NCBI GenBank assembly: GCA_030149365.1 | Contig: JASBRP010000010.1 | Span: 1 to 64,000 of the forward strand | Origin: Solimonas sp. | GTDB taxonomy: Bacteria > Pseudomonadota > Gammaproteobacteria > Nevskiales > Nevskiaceae | DNA length: 64,000 nucleotides | Direction of reading: 5' to 3' | Shown here: positions 10,528 to 19,438 of the stretch, piece after piece | Layout of the letters: each line of letters starts with the position of its first letter | Numbering within the stretch: the stretch's first letter is position 1 | The notes under the pieces: model-generated | Database searches by the model: none | The model's input: the letters and a program-made list of their open reading frames with translations, nothing else | Told to the model about the DNA's origin: nothing | Translations under genes and position numbers: made by a program

Positions 10528-11427
10528 TCAAGCCGGTGGTGCAGGCTCCGGCCTGCGCGCCACGAACCGCGATCCCAGCGCCGCCGCAATGCCGGCCACG
10601 GCGATGATCGCCATGCCCAGGGCGCCAGACCCATCGGGCACATGGTTGAACACCAGCCAACCCAGCAGCCCGGCCCAGAGCAACTGCACATACTGCAGCG
10701 GCGCCAGCGCCGAAGCCGGTGCCTGCCGGTGTGCGGCCGTGAACAGGAAGTGTCCGACACCCGCCAGCAGCCCGGTGCAGCAGAACAGCGCCAGGTGCAT
10801 CGGCGACGGCACCGGGCCGCTCCAGACCCACGGCAGCCAGGCCCCGAAGCACACCGCCCCGACCAGTGCCGTATGGAACATCAGCGAGACCGTGCTCTCC
10901 GTGCTCGCCAGCATCCGCGACAGCAGGTGGTAGATCGCGTTCGCCGCCGCCGCGCATAGCGCCAGCACCACGCCGATCGCATCGAGCCCGCCGCCGGGCC
11001 GCGCAATCAGCAGCACGCCGATGAAGCCGGCCACGGCCGCCAGCCACCCGTGCCGGCCGACCCGCTCCTGCAGCAGCGGCCCGGCCAGCAGCACCACCAG
11101 CATCGGGAACAGGAACACGATCGCCGTGGCCTCGGCCACCGGCATCCGCTGCAGGGCCAGCGTCATGCTCAGCGAGGCCACGGCGAGGCAGGCCGCGCGA
11201 AGCAAGACCAGTCCCCTGCGCCGGGCCTGCAGCAGCCGACGCCCCTGCGAAGGGGCCAGCAACAGCACCATCAGCAGGCAGTGCACGATATAGCGCAGCG
11301 CCACGACCATCGGCGCGGGATGGTGTGCGACCAGGTACTTGGTCGTGGCATCCATGCACGCCATCAGGAACACGCCCAGCACGAACAGCGTGGCGCCTCC
11401 CAGTGCACGCCCGGAAGGGGCGCTCAT
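10528..11427 (-). CDS. DMT family (EamA) transporter
   Basis: A 299-residue integral membrane protein with about ten predicted helices in two EamA repeats (roughly residues 8-140 and 150-285), as in the drug/metabolite transporter superfamily. Such proteins move amino acids, amines, sugars or nucleosides; the substrate cannot be told. Start 11427 is used because the 20 residues upstream in frame are not membrane-like and overlap the neighbouring region. It is last in a three-gene minus-strand operon with the amidohydrolase and SoxB-like oxidoreductase, so it may import or export the compound they process. Confidence 0.85.
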   Translation of the reverse strand: MSAPSGRALGGATLFVLGVFLMACMDATTKYLVAHHPAPMVVALRYIVHCLLMVLLLAPSQGRRLLQARRRGLVLLRAACLAVASLSMTLALQRMPVAEATAIVFLFPMLVVLLAGPLLQERVGRHGWLAAVAGFIGVLLIARPGGGLDAIGVVLALCAAAANAIYHLLSRMLASTESTVSLMFHTALVGAVCFGAWLPWVWSGPVPSPMHLALFCCTGLLAGVGHFLFTAAHRQAPASALAPLQYVQLLWAGLLGWLVFNHVPDGSGALGMAIIAVAGIAAALGSRFVARRPEPAPPA

Positions 11428-11455
11428 CGCAGGGCATCCACCCCGGGCCGGCACA

Positions 11456-12697
11456 TCAGTGCGCAATCCCCGAGGCCCCGGCTTCATCGATCAGCGCGCC
11501 GGAGCTGAACCGCTCGAGCCCGAACGGCTCGATCAGCGGATGGCGCTTGCCCGTCGCCAGCGTGTGGGCCATCGTGAAACCGCCGGCCGGCGTCGCCTTG
11601 AAACCGCCGGTACCGAATCCGCAATTGAGGTAGAGCCCATCGACAGGCGACGGGCCCAGGATCGGGGAGGAATCCTTCACCACGTCGCAGATACCCGCCC
11701 ACTGGCGCATCAGCCGCAGGCGGGAGAAGGACGGGAACAGGTCCAGCATGCCGGCCGTCACCGCCTCCACCGTCAGGAAGTTGCCGCGCTGCGCGTACGA
11801 CGGATACAGGTCCAGGCCACCGCCGATCAGCACCTCGCCCTTGTCGGTCTGGCTGATGTAGATGCCCGCGGAAGGCGAAAGCACCATCATGTTCAGGGCC
11901 GGCTTGATCGGCTCCGAGACGAAGGCCTGCAGCGCATAGCTGGTGATCGGCAGGCGCAGCCCCGCCATGGCCGCCAGCTGGCTGGTATGACCCGCCACGG
12001 AAAGGCAGACCTTGGCTGCGCCGATGTCGCCACGGCTGGTGCGCACCCCGCTGACGCGGTTGCCGTTCATGATGAAGCCGTTCACCTCGCAGCCCTGGAT
12101 GATGTGCACGCCGCGCTCATCCGCACCGCGCGCATAGCCCCAGGCCACGGCGTCGTGGCGCGCCGACCCGGCGCGCTCCTGCACCAGCCCGCCCAGCACC
12201 GGGAAGCGGCCGTCCTGGCGCAACAGCGGCTCGCGGCGGCGCAGATCCTCGGGCGACAGCCACTCTGCCTCGATGCCGTTGAGCGCCATGCCGTTGCGGA
12301 GCCGGTGCGACATCTCCACCTGGTGGCGATCGTGTGCCAGCACCACCTGCCCGCGCTGGGACAGCATCACGTTGTAGTTCAGCTCCTCGCTCAGGCCCTC
12401 CCACAGCTGCAGCGACTTCTCGTAGAACGCAACGGACTCCGGGAAGAAGTAATTGGATCGCACCACGGTCGTGTTGCGCCCGGTATTGCCGCCGCCGATC
12501 CAGCCCTTCTCCAGCACCGCGACATTGGTGACGCCGTGGTTCTTAGCCAGGTAGTAGGCCGTGGCCAATCCATGTCCGCCGCCACCGATGATGATCACGT
12601 CGTAGGAAGGCTTGGGCGCGGGATTGCGCCATTGTTGCTTCCAGCGGCGGTGGCCGCTGAGGGCATTGAGGGCGAGCGAGAGGGCAGAATAGCGCAC
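11456..12697 (-). CDS. FAD-dependent oxidoreductase, sarcosine oxidase beta subunit (SoxB) type
   Basis: A 413-residue protein very close to the beta subunit of heterotetrameric sarcosine oxidase. It has the N-terminal lead RYSALSLALNALSGHRRWK, the dinucleotide-binding DVIIIGGGGHGLATAYYLA, EKGWIGGGNTGRNTTVVRSN, and ARHDAVAWGYARGAD, whose His corresponds to the covalent FMN ligand of the tetrameric enzymes. It starts at a GTG. SoxB oxidises N-methyl or secondary amino acids to the amine plus aldehyde, but the soxA, soxD and soxG partners are absent here. It may therefore act alone on another secondary amine such as an N-alkyl amino acid or proline derivative. It follows the amidohydrolase by 10 nt. 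Confidence 0.86.
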   Translation of the reverse strand: MRYSALSLALNALSGHRRWKQQWRNPAPKPSYDVIIIGGGGHGLATAYYLAKNHGVTNVAVLEKGWIGGGNTGRNTTVVRSNYFFPESVAFYEKSLQLWEGLSEELNYNVMLSQRGQVVLAHDRHQVEMSHRLRNGMALNGIEAEWLSPEDLRRREPLLRQDGRFPVLGGLVQERAGSARHDAVAWGYARGADERGVHIIQGCEVNGFIMNGNRVSGVRTSRGDIGAAKVCLSVAGHTSQLAAMAGLRLPITSYALQAFVSEPIKPALNMMVLSPSAGIYISQTDKGEVLIGGGLDLYPSYAQRGNFLTVEAVTAGMLDLFPSFSRLRLMRQWAGICDVVKDSSPILGPSPVDGLYLNCGFGTGGFKATPAGGFTMAHTLATGKRHPLIEPFGLERFSSGALIDEAGASGIAH

Positions 12698-12707
12698 GGC
12701 GGGTTCC

Positions 12708-13946
12708 TTACAGCCGATTGCGGACGAAGTCGCCGCCTTTCATGATCATGGAGAAATTCTCGTCAGGCCTGGCCATGACGTGGATGTCACGCATCGGGTT
12801 CTGGTCGATCGCAATGAGGTCGGCATAGGCGTCCGGCTCGATGCTGCCCAGCAGGCCTTTCTTCTGCATGATCTCGGCGTTGATGCTGGTGGCTGAACGC
12901 AGAAGCTCAATCGGCGAGAAGATTTCCGAGCGGAAGCTGAACTCCTGGCTCTGCATCGGGTGGAAGCGCTCCTCGAACAGGTCGGTGCCCATGCCGACGC
13001 GCGCGCCGGCGCGCTGCAGGTATTCCATCGACTGGTACGCCGCGGCATGCGCGATCTTGACCTTCTCCAGGCTCTCGCCAAACATGCCCAGCTCCGGCCC
13101 GTGGCGCATGACCTGCTCCATCACCGCGATGGTCGGCACCGCAAAGGTCTTGCCGTCGGCAGCCGCAATCAGCCTCGCCGTTTCCTCGCTGATGATGGTG
13201 CAATGATCGATCGAGCGGATGCCGGTCCGGATGCAGCGGCGCGCACCATCGTCGGTGTGGCAATGCGCGATCACGTATTTGCGGCGCGTGCCGGTTTCAT
13301 GCACGGCGGCCGCGATCTCCTCGTCGGTGTACTGCGGCATCCAGAGCGGATCGGTCGGCGAGGAGACCCCGCCTGAAATGAAGATCTTGATGTGGTCCGC
13401 CCCCTTGCGCAGTTCGTTGCGGCAGAACTTGCGCACGTTCTCGACCCCGTCCACCACCTCGGCAAAGGTGTTGTTCGCCACGCAGCCGCAGGGCTCGTCT
13501 ATCCGGTCTGCCGCACGCATGTCCCCATGCCCGCCGGTCTGCGACAAGGCCTTGCCGCCATAGAAAAGACGCGGGCCTTCCATCAGGCCCTGGCTGATCG
13601 CCAGGTGCAGCCCGATCTCGCCACCGCCCGGGTCACGCACCGTGGTGTAGCCGCGATGCAGCGTTCCCTTGAGCAGCCGCGAGGCATGGGCAACCTTCAA
13701 CGGGATGGTCATGTTGTCCATCCGGTGCATGTTGAAAGAGATGCCGTAGACGTGGAAATGCAGGTCCAGCAGGCCCGGCATGACGAAGCGGCCGCCGAGG
13801 TCGATCACGTCCGCGCCGTCGATCCGCGCCTCGCGGTCCACGACCTCACGGATCCGGTCGTTCTCGATCACGATGCTGCCGCCCTCGATCAGGGCCTCGT
13901 TGCGGCCGTCGAAGATCAGGCCGTTCTTCAGGATCTTGATGCTCAT
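12708..13946 (-). CDS. Metal-dependent amidohydrolase (imidazolonepropionase/Xaa-Pro dipeptidase-like)
   Basis: A 412-residue TIM-barrel amidohydrolase. The metal motif is DLHFHVYG (HxH), followed by the probable carboxylated Lys in HIKIFISGG, a metal His in IAHCHTDD, a second in SIDHCT, and the catalytic Asp in GMGTDLF. The N- and C-terminal beta-sandwich segments (FDGRNEALIEGG and DLIAIDQNP) match the subgroup that includes Zn-dependent carboxypeptidase-like hydrolases acting on Xaa-Pro/Arg or N-acyl amino acids. There is no signal peptide, so it is cytoplasmic. It heads the three-gene minus operon and is divergent from the TetR gene. Confidence 0.85.
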   Translation of the reverse strand: MSIKILKNGLIFDGRNEALIEGGSIVIENDRIREVVDREARIDGADVIDLGGRFVMPGLLDLHFHVYGISFNMHRMDNMTIPLKVAHASRLLKGTLHRGYTTVRDPGGGEIGLHLAISQGLMEGPRLFYGGKALSQTGGHGDMRAADRIDEPCGCVANNTFAEVVDGVENVRKFCRNELRKGADHIKIFISGGVSSPTDPLWMPQYTDEEIAAAVHETGTRRKYVIAHCHTDDGARRCIRTGIRSIDHCTIISEETARLIAAADGKTFAVPTIAVMEQVMRHGPELGMFGESLEKVKIAHAAAYQSMEYLQRAGARVGMGTDLFEERFHPMQSQEFSFRSEIFSPIELLRSATSINAEIMQKKGLLGSIEPDAYADLIAIDQNPMRDIHVMARPDENFSMIMKGGDFVRNRL

Positions 13947-14071
13947 GATTCAACCCCAGGTGTAGCGCTCCCGGGCGGATTGACGCAGGAAAACCACTGG
14001 GCTCCGGCCATCATCCGACCGCCACCCGATTCACCACGTTCAGTCCCGCCCAGAACTATACGTATTGCTAT

Positions 14072-14098
14072 CATACATTACTGTATGTACATTACAGG
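14072..14098. promoter_or_regulatory. Palindromic operator candidate in TetR/amidohydrolase divergent region
   Basis: CATACA-TTAC-TGTATG (14072-14087) overlaps a second dyad, CTGTA-N7-TACAG (14081-14097), in an AT-rich island between divergent genes. Overlapping dyads 25 bp before a tetR start are a typical TetR autoregulatory arrangement; binding is inferred, not shown. Confidence 0.5.
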
Positions 14099-14122
14099 AA
14101 TTACAGACCATTTGGAAAGTAA

Positions 14123-14845
14123 ATGCCGCAGGCAGCCTCCGCCGCCCTGCGCGAAGCGAGCCATGCCGTGAGTACCCAGCGAAAAACATCGAAGCTGCCG
14201 GCGCCGCCAGCCTCCAGGGGGCGTCCCCGCAAGTATTCCGACGAGCTGCTGGTGGATGCCGCGCTGCGGGTGATGGGCCGCGACGGCTATACCGCTCTCA
14301 CCATCCGCTCGCTGGCCGAGGAACTCGGCGTGAGTCACTCCGCCCTGTACACCTACGTGGGTGCGATCGAGGAGATCGAGGACAGGGCGAAGCGCAGGTT
14401 GACCGATCAACTCCCGCGGCCGCAGTCCTCCTCGCCGCCCGAGTTGCGCAAGGAGTTGTTGGCCTTCCTGCAGGCGGCAAGGGTGCTGATCCTGCTACAC
14501 CCAGGTGTCCTGATCTCCAGGCTGGGCTCCGCCGCCTCGGAAATCTTCCGGGACATCAGTGAGCAATGGTTTGGCGCCCTGACCCCCCATGCTCCCGACC
14601 TGAAGACCGTAAAGCTGGCATTGACCGCGCTGATGGGCACCGTCCTGTTGATCGTGGAAGGCGAGCGCCTGCTGTCGGCGGGCATAGACCGGAGAGGCCC
14701 CAGGACAAGCTCCAGGAAGGCATCCGCCAAGCCCCTTACGTCTGCGGACGTAGAGCCCTACCTCAACGACCTTATCGACCTGGTACTGCCAGGCCTGGCC
14801 ACCAGCAAGGCCCACAAGCCGGCCCGCCGCAGGAGCAAGCAGTGA
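14123..14845 (+). CDS. TetR/AcrR family transcriptional regulator
   Basis: A 240-residue repressor-type protein. The N-terminal helix-turn-helix spans about residues 33-80 (GRPRKYSDELLVDAALRVMG, then LTIRSLAEELGVSHSALYTYV). The C-terminal part is all-helical and would bind a ligand. The start is supported by GGAAAG 3 nt upstream; the first 30 residues are Ala/Ser/Pro-rich and poorly conserved-looking, so a later start is possible. Its stop and the next ATG share one base, so it is co-translated with a TonB receptor operon, which it probably controls together with the divergent amidohydrolase operon. Confidence 0.88.
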   Translation: MPQAASAALREASHAVSTQRKTSKLPAPPASRGRPRKYSDELLVDAALRVMGRDGYTALTIRSLAEELGVSHSALYTYVGAIEEIEDRAKRRLTDQLPRPQSSSPPELRKELLAFLQAARVLILLHPGVLISRLGSAASEIFRDISEQWFGALTPHAPDLKTVKLALTALMGTVLLIVEGERLLSAGIDRRGPRTSSRKASAKPLTSADVEPYLNDLIDLVLPGLATSKAHKPARRRSKQ

Positions 14846-17301
14846 TGAGCAAACGCCACCTCACATGGGTATCCCGCCTGCTCGCCACGGGTCTGGCGAT
14901 ATCGGCACCTGCCGCATGGTCCCAGGCGCCCGCGTCCCAGGCGCCTGCGGACAACGACGCCTTCCTCGATTCCCTGCTCGCGGAAGAACCGGCATCGCCC
15001 GCCACCACCGGCCCGCAAGCGCCAACCACAGCGCCCGCGCAGCCGGAGACAGCGGCGCCCCAGCCCGAAGAGCTGGATGTCATTCCGGCCCAGGCAAAGG
15101 AAACGGCGCCCCAGCAAACCCTGAAGGAACCCCGGCGCCCGCCGGCGCAGCTGGAGGAGATCGTGGTCACGGCGACCAAGCGCGCCGAACCCCTGCGCGA
15201 GATTCCCGCGACGATCAACGTGCTGTCGGGTGAGGAACTCGAACGCGCGGGCATCCAGAACATCGAACAGATCGTCACGATGGTCCCCGGCGTCAACCTT
15301 ACCGACGAAGGCTCGGGCGGCACGCCCAAGCGCATCACCATCCGCGGCATTTCCGCGGGATTCGGCACCAATCTCACCGCGGGCTTCCTCATCGGCGACA
15401 TACCGTTCACCGATCCCTTCGCCCCCAAGGTACAGCTGGACCCGAATCCCTTCGACATGGCCACCGTCGAAGTCCTCAAGGGCCCCCAGGGCACCCTCTT
15501 CGGCGGCACCGGCCTCAACGGCATGATCCGCTACGTGCCGCAGGCGCCAGAGCTCGACGAGGTTCGCATCAAGTACTACACCCAGCTCACCTCGTATCCC
15601 GGCAACGGCGACAGTGGCTGGAACTACGGCGCGATGATCAATGCACCCTTCGCCGACAACCAGGCGGCAATCCGCCTGGTGGGCTTCAATCGCGAGACCC
15701 CCGGCTACGTCGACGACACGCGCAACGACAAGCGCGACGTGAACAGCGCATCGCAGCAGGGCCTGCGCGCCATCCTGGGCTGGGAGCCGAGCGAGCGCTG
15801 GAAGATCTCGCTGATGGGCGCCACCCAGAAGACGAAGGACGATGACATCGCCTACTCCGACTACTACGACGGCCGGCTCGAGCACCGGACGTCGCCGAGG
15901 CCCAGCCCGGCCGAATCCAGCTACACCCTCGCCAACCTCTCCATCGAGCGCGAGTTCGGCTGGGGCTCCCTGATCTCGCAGACCTCGTACGTCGAAAAGG
16001 ATTTCGATATCTTCCTGGAGGCGTCCAGGGCCACGGGCGGTCAGCTGCCGCTGCTTGCAGGCGCGGACGACAACCACAGCAAGAGCGCCATCCAGGAGTT
16101 GCGCGCCGTCTCGTCTCCCGGCGACGGCCCCTGGAAATGGCTGGCGGGCGCGTTCTACTACGACATGAGCCTCTACGACTGCGCGGAAGCCGGCGTGACA
16201 CTCGGCCTGCCGGTGTCGCTGCCGATCCCGCCCCTGCTCACTGGCATCCTGGCCAATCCCTGCCCCGGCAACGCCGGCAAGCTGGGCGGCATCCTGGACA
16301 TCGGGCAACTGGTCGGCGACCTGGACCTGGAGGAAAGGGCCTTGTTCGGCGAAGTGACGCGTGAACTGGGCAGCAACTGGGAGGTCACGCTGGGCGCCCG
16401 CGCGTACCGCTTGCAGACCAGCGGCGCGGTCTCCTTCGCCGGAGCGATCTACGCCCTGCAGAACAACCTCATGGCCGGACGCCGGCCGGTGAACTCTTCC
16501 GAGGACGGCATCAGCCCCAAGTTCTCGATCGCCTACCGCCCTGCCGACGACCTGCGGTTCTACTTCACCGCCTCGCGGGGCTTCCGCTTCGGCGGACCGC
16601 AGCTGGCCGCATCGACTCCGACCATTTCGGTGCCCGAGAACTACCAGTCCGACTCGCTGTGGAACTATGAACTGGGCATGCGCAGCGACTGGCTGGATCG
16701 CTCCCTGCGCGTCGATGCCTCCATCTACCTGGTCGACTGGAAGGACCCCCAGGTCTTCCAGCAAAGTCCGCCCCAACCCATCGCCATCGGCTTCATCGAC
16801 AACGTCGGCGGCGCCAAGAGCCAGGGCGCGGAAATCGCACTGACCTATCTGCCGGGCTTCATCGAGGGACTGCGTGTCGAGGCATCGGCCTCGTGGAGCC
16901 GCACCGAGACCACCGAGGAATTCGAGGCGGCCAGCGGCGAGATCGTGCCCAAGGGCTCTCCCTGGCCCTTGGCCCCGCGCTGGCAGACGGCGACCACCCT
17001 GGCCTATTCGCGGCCTATCGCCGCCTGGCAGGCCGGCGCCTCGCTGCGCCATGCCTACATCGACCAGGCCTGCAACACCATCGACTGCACTGCCCAGGTC
17101 TTCGGCTACCAGACGCTGGACTTCAACCTGTTCGCCTCGCCGGCCGAGCGCAGCTACTGGCCGCAGGTCAGCCTGACGCTGGCCAACCTCACGGACGAAA
17201 GGGGCTACAGCAACATCACCACCAATCCCCTGCCCGCCGGCGACACCATCAACTACATCGCACCGCGATCGCTGGTGCTGCGCCTGAGCGGAAGCTTCTA
17301 G
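14845..17301 (+). CDS. TonB-dependent outer-membrane receptor
   Basis: An 818-residue receptor. A signal peptide (about 1-28, ending near AAWSQA) is followed by a roughly 75-residue Ala/Pro/Gln/Glu-rich linker, the TonB box EEIVVTATKR, a plug domain (with VLKGPQGTLFGGTGLNGMI) and a 22-strand-type barrel ending in the terminal Phe of LRLSGSF. It would take up a large substrate across the outer membrane using TonB energy. The genes that follow are peptidases, so a peptide substrate is inferred. The linker resembles that of the second receptor at 41896-44469. Confidence 0.92.
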   Translation: MSKRHLTWVSRLLATGLAISAPAAWSQAPASQAPADNDAFLDSLLAEEPASPATTGPQAPTTAPAQPETAAPQPEELDVIPAQAKETAPQQTLKEPRRPPAQLEEIVVTATKRAEPLREIPATINVLSGEELERAGIQNIEQIVTMVPGVNLTDEGSGGTPKRITIRGISAGFGTNLTAGFLIGDIPFTDPFAPKVQLDPNPFDMATVEVLKGPQGTLFGGTGLNGMIRYVPQAPELDEVRIKYYTQLTSYPGNGDSGWNYGAMINAPFADNQAAIRLVGFNRETPGYVDDTRNDKRDVNSASQQGLRAILGWEPSERWKISLMGATQKTKDDDIAYSDYYDGRLEHRTSPRPSPAESSYTLANLSIEREFGWGSLISQTSYVEKDFDIFLEASRATGGQLPLLAGADDNHSKSAIQELRAVSSPGDGPWKWLAGAFYYDMSLYDCAEAGVTLGLPVSLPIPPLLTGILANPCPGNAGKLGGILDIGQLVGDLDLEERALFGEVTRELGSNWEVTLGARAYRLQTSGAVSFAGAIYALQNNLMAGRRPVNSSEDGISPKFSIAYRPADDLRFYFTASRGFRFGGPQLAASTPTISVPENYQSDSLWNYELGMRSDWLDRSLRVDASIYLVDWKDPQVFQQSPPQPIAIGFIDNVGGAKSQGAEIALTYLPGFIEGLRVEASASWSRTETTEEFEAASGEIVPKGSPWPLAPRWQTATTLAYSRPIAAWQAGASLRHAYIDQACNTIDCTAQVFGYQTLDFNLFASPAERSYWPQVSLTLANLTDERGYSNITTNPLPAGDTINYIAPRSLVLRLSGSF

Positions 17302-17328
17302 CGCGCCGCTTCCGAACCCGGAGTTCCC

Positions 17329-19374
17329 GTGAAACCTGACTATCCGCAAACCGATATCGAGCCGCAGACCGTCACCTTCGGCAGCGTCACGCTGAGCGAC
17401 CCCTATGCCTGGCTGGAGGAGGAATCGGCGCGTGCGGTCGAATGGCAGGCACGCCAGGATGCGCTGGCGACGAATCATGTGCGCAGCCTGCCGCAGTACG
17501 CGCCGCTGCTCGCCCAGAACCTCGCATATGCCGCCGCCTCGCGCCTGGGCAGCTTCACGCCCACCTATGCAGGAGGGCGCTGGTTCCGCCACTGGATGCC
17601 CGACGATCAGGACTGCGACGTGCTCGAGGTCGGTGCAGGCCCCATCTCCCCCGGCCGACGCATCCTCGACTTCAACCAGGGCACACATGCCGAGCCGCGC
17701 AAGATCGAAGCCATGGCCCCGTCGCCGGACGGCCACAAGATCATCGTCACCTGGGGCGAGGGCGGGCGCGAGCAGCAGTACTTCCAGGTGCTCGACGTCG
17801 ACACCGGCGCCCTGCTGCTCGGCGGGGTTCCGCAACTGCGCCCGCAGTGGACGGCCTGGCTGCCCGACAGCAGCGGCTTCTACTACATGGCTTACGACCC
17901 GGCGCTTTCGGCCACCGCCGGCCGCATCTACCTGCAGCGTCTCGGACAGCCGGCACCCACTCAGCCTGAAGACCTCGAGCTGACGCACCCGGTAGCCATC
18001 CCGCGAACCTCCGCGGACGGCCGGCACATGCTGCTGTTCGCCGATCACCTGAACCGGCGGCCGGACTACATCCGCGATACCACCGCCGACGGACCGTGGC
18101 GTCCGTTCCTGAAGGGTGTGCCCCACTCCTTCCGCGGCGACATCATCGGCGACCGCTTCATCGCCCTCACCAACGAAGACGCCGCCACCGGCCGCGTCGT
18201 CTCGATCCCGCTGGCCACTGCCACCGATCGCGGCACCTGGCGCGAGTTGCTGCCGGCTTCGGCCAACGTGCTCGTCTCGCTGGTGGTCGTCGGCAGCCGC
18301 TACGTGCTGGTCGACCTGGTCGACACCTACAGCCGCGTGCGCGTCTTCAACGCAGAGGGCGTCCTCGAGTGGGAGCTGCCGCTGCCCGAGCCGGGCACCG
18401 TCAACCAGTTCGCCGGACCCTACCTGCTCTACAACATGGTCGACTGCGTCGCCGCCGGCGGCACGGACGAGATCGTATTCGTGTTCTCGTCATTGCGCAC
18501 CTCGCCTGCGCTGTTCCGCGCCGACCTGGCGCGCCGGCAGCTCGAGCCCCTGACCCAGCCCCACACCCGGATCGACGCCGTGGTGCAGGATTTCGCCACC
18601 ACCAGCAAGGACGGCGCACGCGTGCCCTACCGCCTGGTCGCGCGGCGCGACGTCGACCTGTCCCGGCCCCAGCCCACCATCGTCTTCGGCTACGGTGGCT
18701 TCTCCGCCGCCGTCGTGCCCGGCTGGACCCCGTTTTCCGCGTGGATCCGCAACGGCGGCGTACTGGTCGTCGCACACCTGCGCGGCGGTGGCGAGTTCGG
18801 CCCTGACTGGTGGCACCAGGGCCGCCTGCGCCACAAGCAGAACACCTTCAACGACGTCAATGCCGTCGCCGAGGATCTTATCCGCCGCGGCCTGACCACG
18901 CCGGCGCAGCTCGGTGTGCAGGGCGGTTCCAACGGCGGCACCATGGCCGCCGCCGCCGCCGTGCAGCGGCCGGACCTGTATCGCGCATCCGCCCCGCAAG
19001 TGCCGCAGACCGACGTGCTGGCCCGCGTGCGCGATCCCATATCGGTCACCGCCACGCTCGACTATGGCGACCCGCTCGATCCCGAGATGTCGCAGGTGCT
19101 GCATGCCTGGTCGCCGTACCACGGCGTGCGCGAGGACGTCGCCTATCCGGCGTTCTTCATCGATTGCGGCCTCAATGATCCGCGCTGCCCGCCCTGGCAT
19201 GGCCGCAAGCTCGCGGCACGCCTGCAGCACGCCAGCGCGAGCGAGCGGCCGGTCCTGCTGCGCGTACGTGCCGGCGCAGGCCATGGCCCGGTCGGCAAGC
19301 AGGCCGCCGCCGAACAGAACGCGGAAATACTCGCGTTCTTCGCCGCGGAACTGGGCCTGCCGATCCATGGCTGA
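17329..19374 (+). CDS. Prolyl oligopeptidase family serine peptidase (S9A)
   Basis: A 681-residue enzyme with a seven-blade propeller region (about 80-400) and a C-terminal alpha/beta hydrolase domain. The N-terminal DPYAWLEEESARAVEWQ is the S9A signature. Catalytic residues are Ser534 in GGSNGG, probable Asp617 in GLNDPRCP and His652 in AGAGHG. It cleaves short peptides after Pro or related residues. No signal peptide is seen, so it likely acts in the cytoplasm on imported peptides. The start is GTG 17329 with GGAG 6 nt upstream, 27 bp after the TonB receptor. Confidence 0.92.
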   Translation: MKPDYPQTDIEPQTVTFGSVTLSDPYAWLEEESARAVEWQARQDALATNHVRSLPQYAPLLAQNLAYAAASRLGSFTPTYAGGRWFRHWMPDDQDCDVLEVGAGPISPGRRILDFNQGTHAEPRKIEAMAPSPDGHKIIVTWGEGGREQQYFQVLDVDTGALLLGGVPQLRPQWTAWLPDSSGFYYMAYDPALSATAGRIYLQRLGQPAPTQPEDLELTHPVAIPRTSADGRHMLLFADHLNRRPDYIRDTTADGPWRPFLKGVPHSFRGDIIGDRFIALTNEDAATGRVVSIPLATATDRGTWRELLPASANVLVSLVVVGSRYVLVDLVDTYSRVRVFNAEGVLEWELPLPEPGTVNQFAGPYLLYNMVDCVAAGGTDEIVFVFSSLRTSPALFRADLARRQLEPLTQPHTRIDAVVQDFATTSKDGARVPYRLVARRDVDLSRPQPTIVFGYGGFSAAVVPGWTPFSAWIRNGGVLVVAHLRGGGEFGPDWWHQGRLRHKQNTFNDVNAVAEDLIRRGLTTPAQLGVQGGSNGGTMAAAAAVQRPDLYRASAPQVPQTDVLARVRDPISVTATLDYGDPLDPEMSQVLHAWSPYHGVREDVAYPAFFIDCGLNDPRCPPWHGRKLAARLQHASASERPVLLRVRAGAGHGPVGKQAAAEQNAEILAFFAAELGLPIHG

Positions 19375-19438
19375 AGCGCTGCAGCAAGGCACCCCCGTGA
19401 CGCGGCAGACCTCACTTCCGACTCCAGGCATTCCTCCG

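Noticed and set aside
14758..18126. Long minus-strand open frame opposite the TonB receptor and prolyl oligopeptidase
   Set aside because: Shadow of genuine plus-strand genes with complete motif sets; composition of the antisense product is unnatural.
17329..19374. Prolyl oligopeptidase as a lasso peptide isopeptidase
   Set aside because: Far from the lasso cluster, no signal peptide, and in a separate TetR operon; the known isopeptidases lie within their clusters.
19367..19438. Earlier start for the alpha/beta hydrolase
   Set aside because: Codons here have low third-position GC compared with the gene body and no ribosome-binding site at 19367.
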